This document shows, one piece after another, positions 44,478-44,808 of a stretch of DNA of 44,808 bases; position 1 is the first letter of the stretch; each line of letters begins with the position of its first letter. The stretch spans positions 1 to 44,808 of the forward strand of contig VGHB01000018.1 in assembly GCA_016868355.1 (NCBI GenBank). Direction: 5' to 3'. The notes beneath the pieces are model-generated. The model saw only the letters and a program-made list of their open reading frames with translations. It searched no databases and was not told where the DNA came from. Source of the stretch: Betaproteobacteria bacterium. GTDB taxonomy: Bacteria; Pseudomonadota; Gammaproteobacteria; Burkholderiales; Burkholderiaceae_C. The translations under genes and the position numbers were made by a program.

Positions 44478-44808
44478 GCCGCGGTGCCACGCCGCTGGCG
44501 CAGCGCCTCGTACAAGCACACCGCCGAGGCTACCGACACATTGAGGCTTTCCACCGCACCAGCCATCGGAATATGTACCAGCTCATCGCACGTCCTGCGG
44601 GTCAGCTGTCGCATGCCAGGCCCTTCGGCGCCCAATACCAGGGCCACCGGCCCACGCAGGTCGAGGTCGTAGAGCGAACGTGGCGCATCGTCGCTGGTGC
44701 CGATGACGCGAATCTGCCGTTCCTTCAATTCGCCCAGCGTGCGCGCCAAGTTGACCACCATGAAATAAGGGACCGTCTCAGCCGCGCCGCTGGCCACCTT
44801 GGCCACAG
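44474..44808 (-). CDS. rlmB: 23S rRNA (guanosine-2'-O)-methyltransferase RlmB (5' truncated by window)
   Basis: The C-terminal SpoU/TrmD-knot domain of the enzyme that methylates G2251 of 23S r[34 protein letters not shown], then the three SPOUT motifs with [20 protein letters not shown] and the knot [19 protein letters not shown] are clear. The frame is open to the window edge, so about half of the usual 245-250 residues are outside. The extra C-terminal residues RGTAA are ordinary. It converges on the trhO pseudogene. Confidence 0.93.
   Translation of the reverse strand, partial: VAKVASGAAETVPYFMVVNLARTLGELKERQIRVIGTSDDAPRSLYDLDLRGPVALVLGAEGPGMRQLTRRTCDELVHIPMAGAVESLNVSVASAVCLYEALRQRRGTAA

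Noticed and set aside
1-44808. CRISPR array, insertion sequences, integrases or prophage genes
   Set aside because: No spaced direct repeats, transposase or integrase motifs were seen on either strand.

Overview
The window looks like chromosome of a betaproteobacterium of the order Burkholderiales, most likely near Comamonadaceae. The reasons are the GC-rich gyrA-serC-pheA-tyrA-aroA/cmk-rpsA-ihfB-lapA-lapB string, the aroA-cmk gene fusion, the neighbouring ubiG-gph pair, and a tmRNA whose tag reads ANDERFALAA. The taxonomic call is inference from gene order and family knowledge; no database was consulted.

Layout. 1-1.6 kb: the 3' part of a YeiH-type exporter and an unknown, probably frameshifted gene. 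1.5-16.1 kb, all on the minus strand: a surface-polysaccharide (O-antigen or exopolysaccharide) cluster. In transcription order it holds manC, gmd, a Wzx flippase, a dioxygenase-like gene, a methyltransferase, a GT4, a second Gmd-family dehydratase, a sugar C-methyltransferase, a GT4, a GT2, a Wzy-like polymerase, a GT4 remnant and a phosphodiesterase-like protein. Parts are visibly AT-rich, which suggests transfer. Three genes are broken: manC by an in-frame TGA, the PhyH-like dioxygenase by a frameshift in an A-run, and the distal GT4 by 5' loss plus a frameshift. 16.3-17.8 kb: a vapBC toxin-antitoxin pair and ssrA (tmRNA), whose 3' end points at the cluster.

17.8-32.1 kb is a housekeeping core. 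gph and ubiG, and ompA, are on the minus strand. gyrA through lapB run on the plus strand with many start/stop overlaps, covering DNA topology, serine and aromatic amino-acid synthesis, CMP kinase, ribosomal protein S1, IHF-beta and LPS-assembly control. A good sigma70-like promoter for rpsA lies inside the cmk part of the fused gene.

32.1-38.3 kb is an LPS-core locus: waaC and a DUF4254 gene on the minus strand, diverging from a two-domain GT4-GT2 glycosyltransferase, a WaaL-like ligase and a GT9 transferase. It is followed by a ComEA-like HhH protein, a patatin-like phospholipase, dnaE, a heavily decayed trhO-type rhodanese pseudogene with a heptamer repeat at its end, and the 3' part of rlmB.

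I did not find a clear undescribed defence or mobile system. The most distinctive items are the paired second dehydratase and C-methyltransferase (a possible C-methyl-branched 6-deoxysugar route), the fused GT4-GT2 enzyme next to DUF4254, the clustered gene breakage in the polysaccharide locus, and the rpsA promoter and palindrome-rich leader. Any apparent single-base break could also be a sequencing or assembly error.
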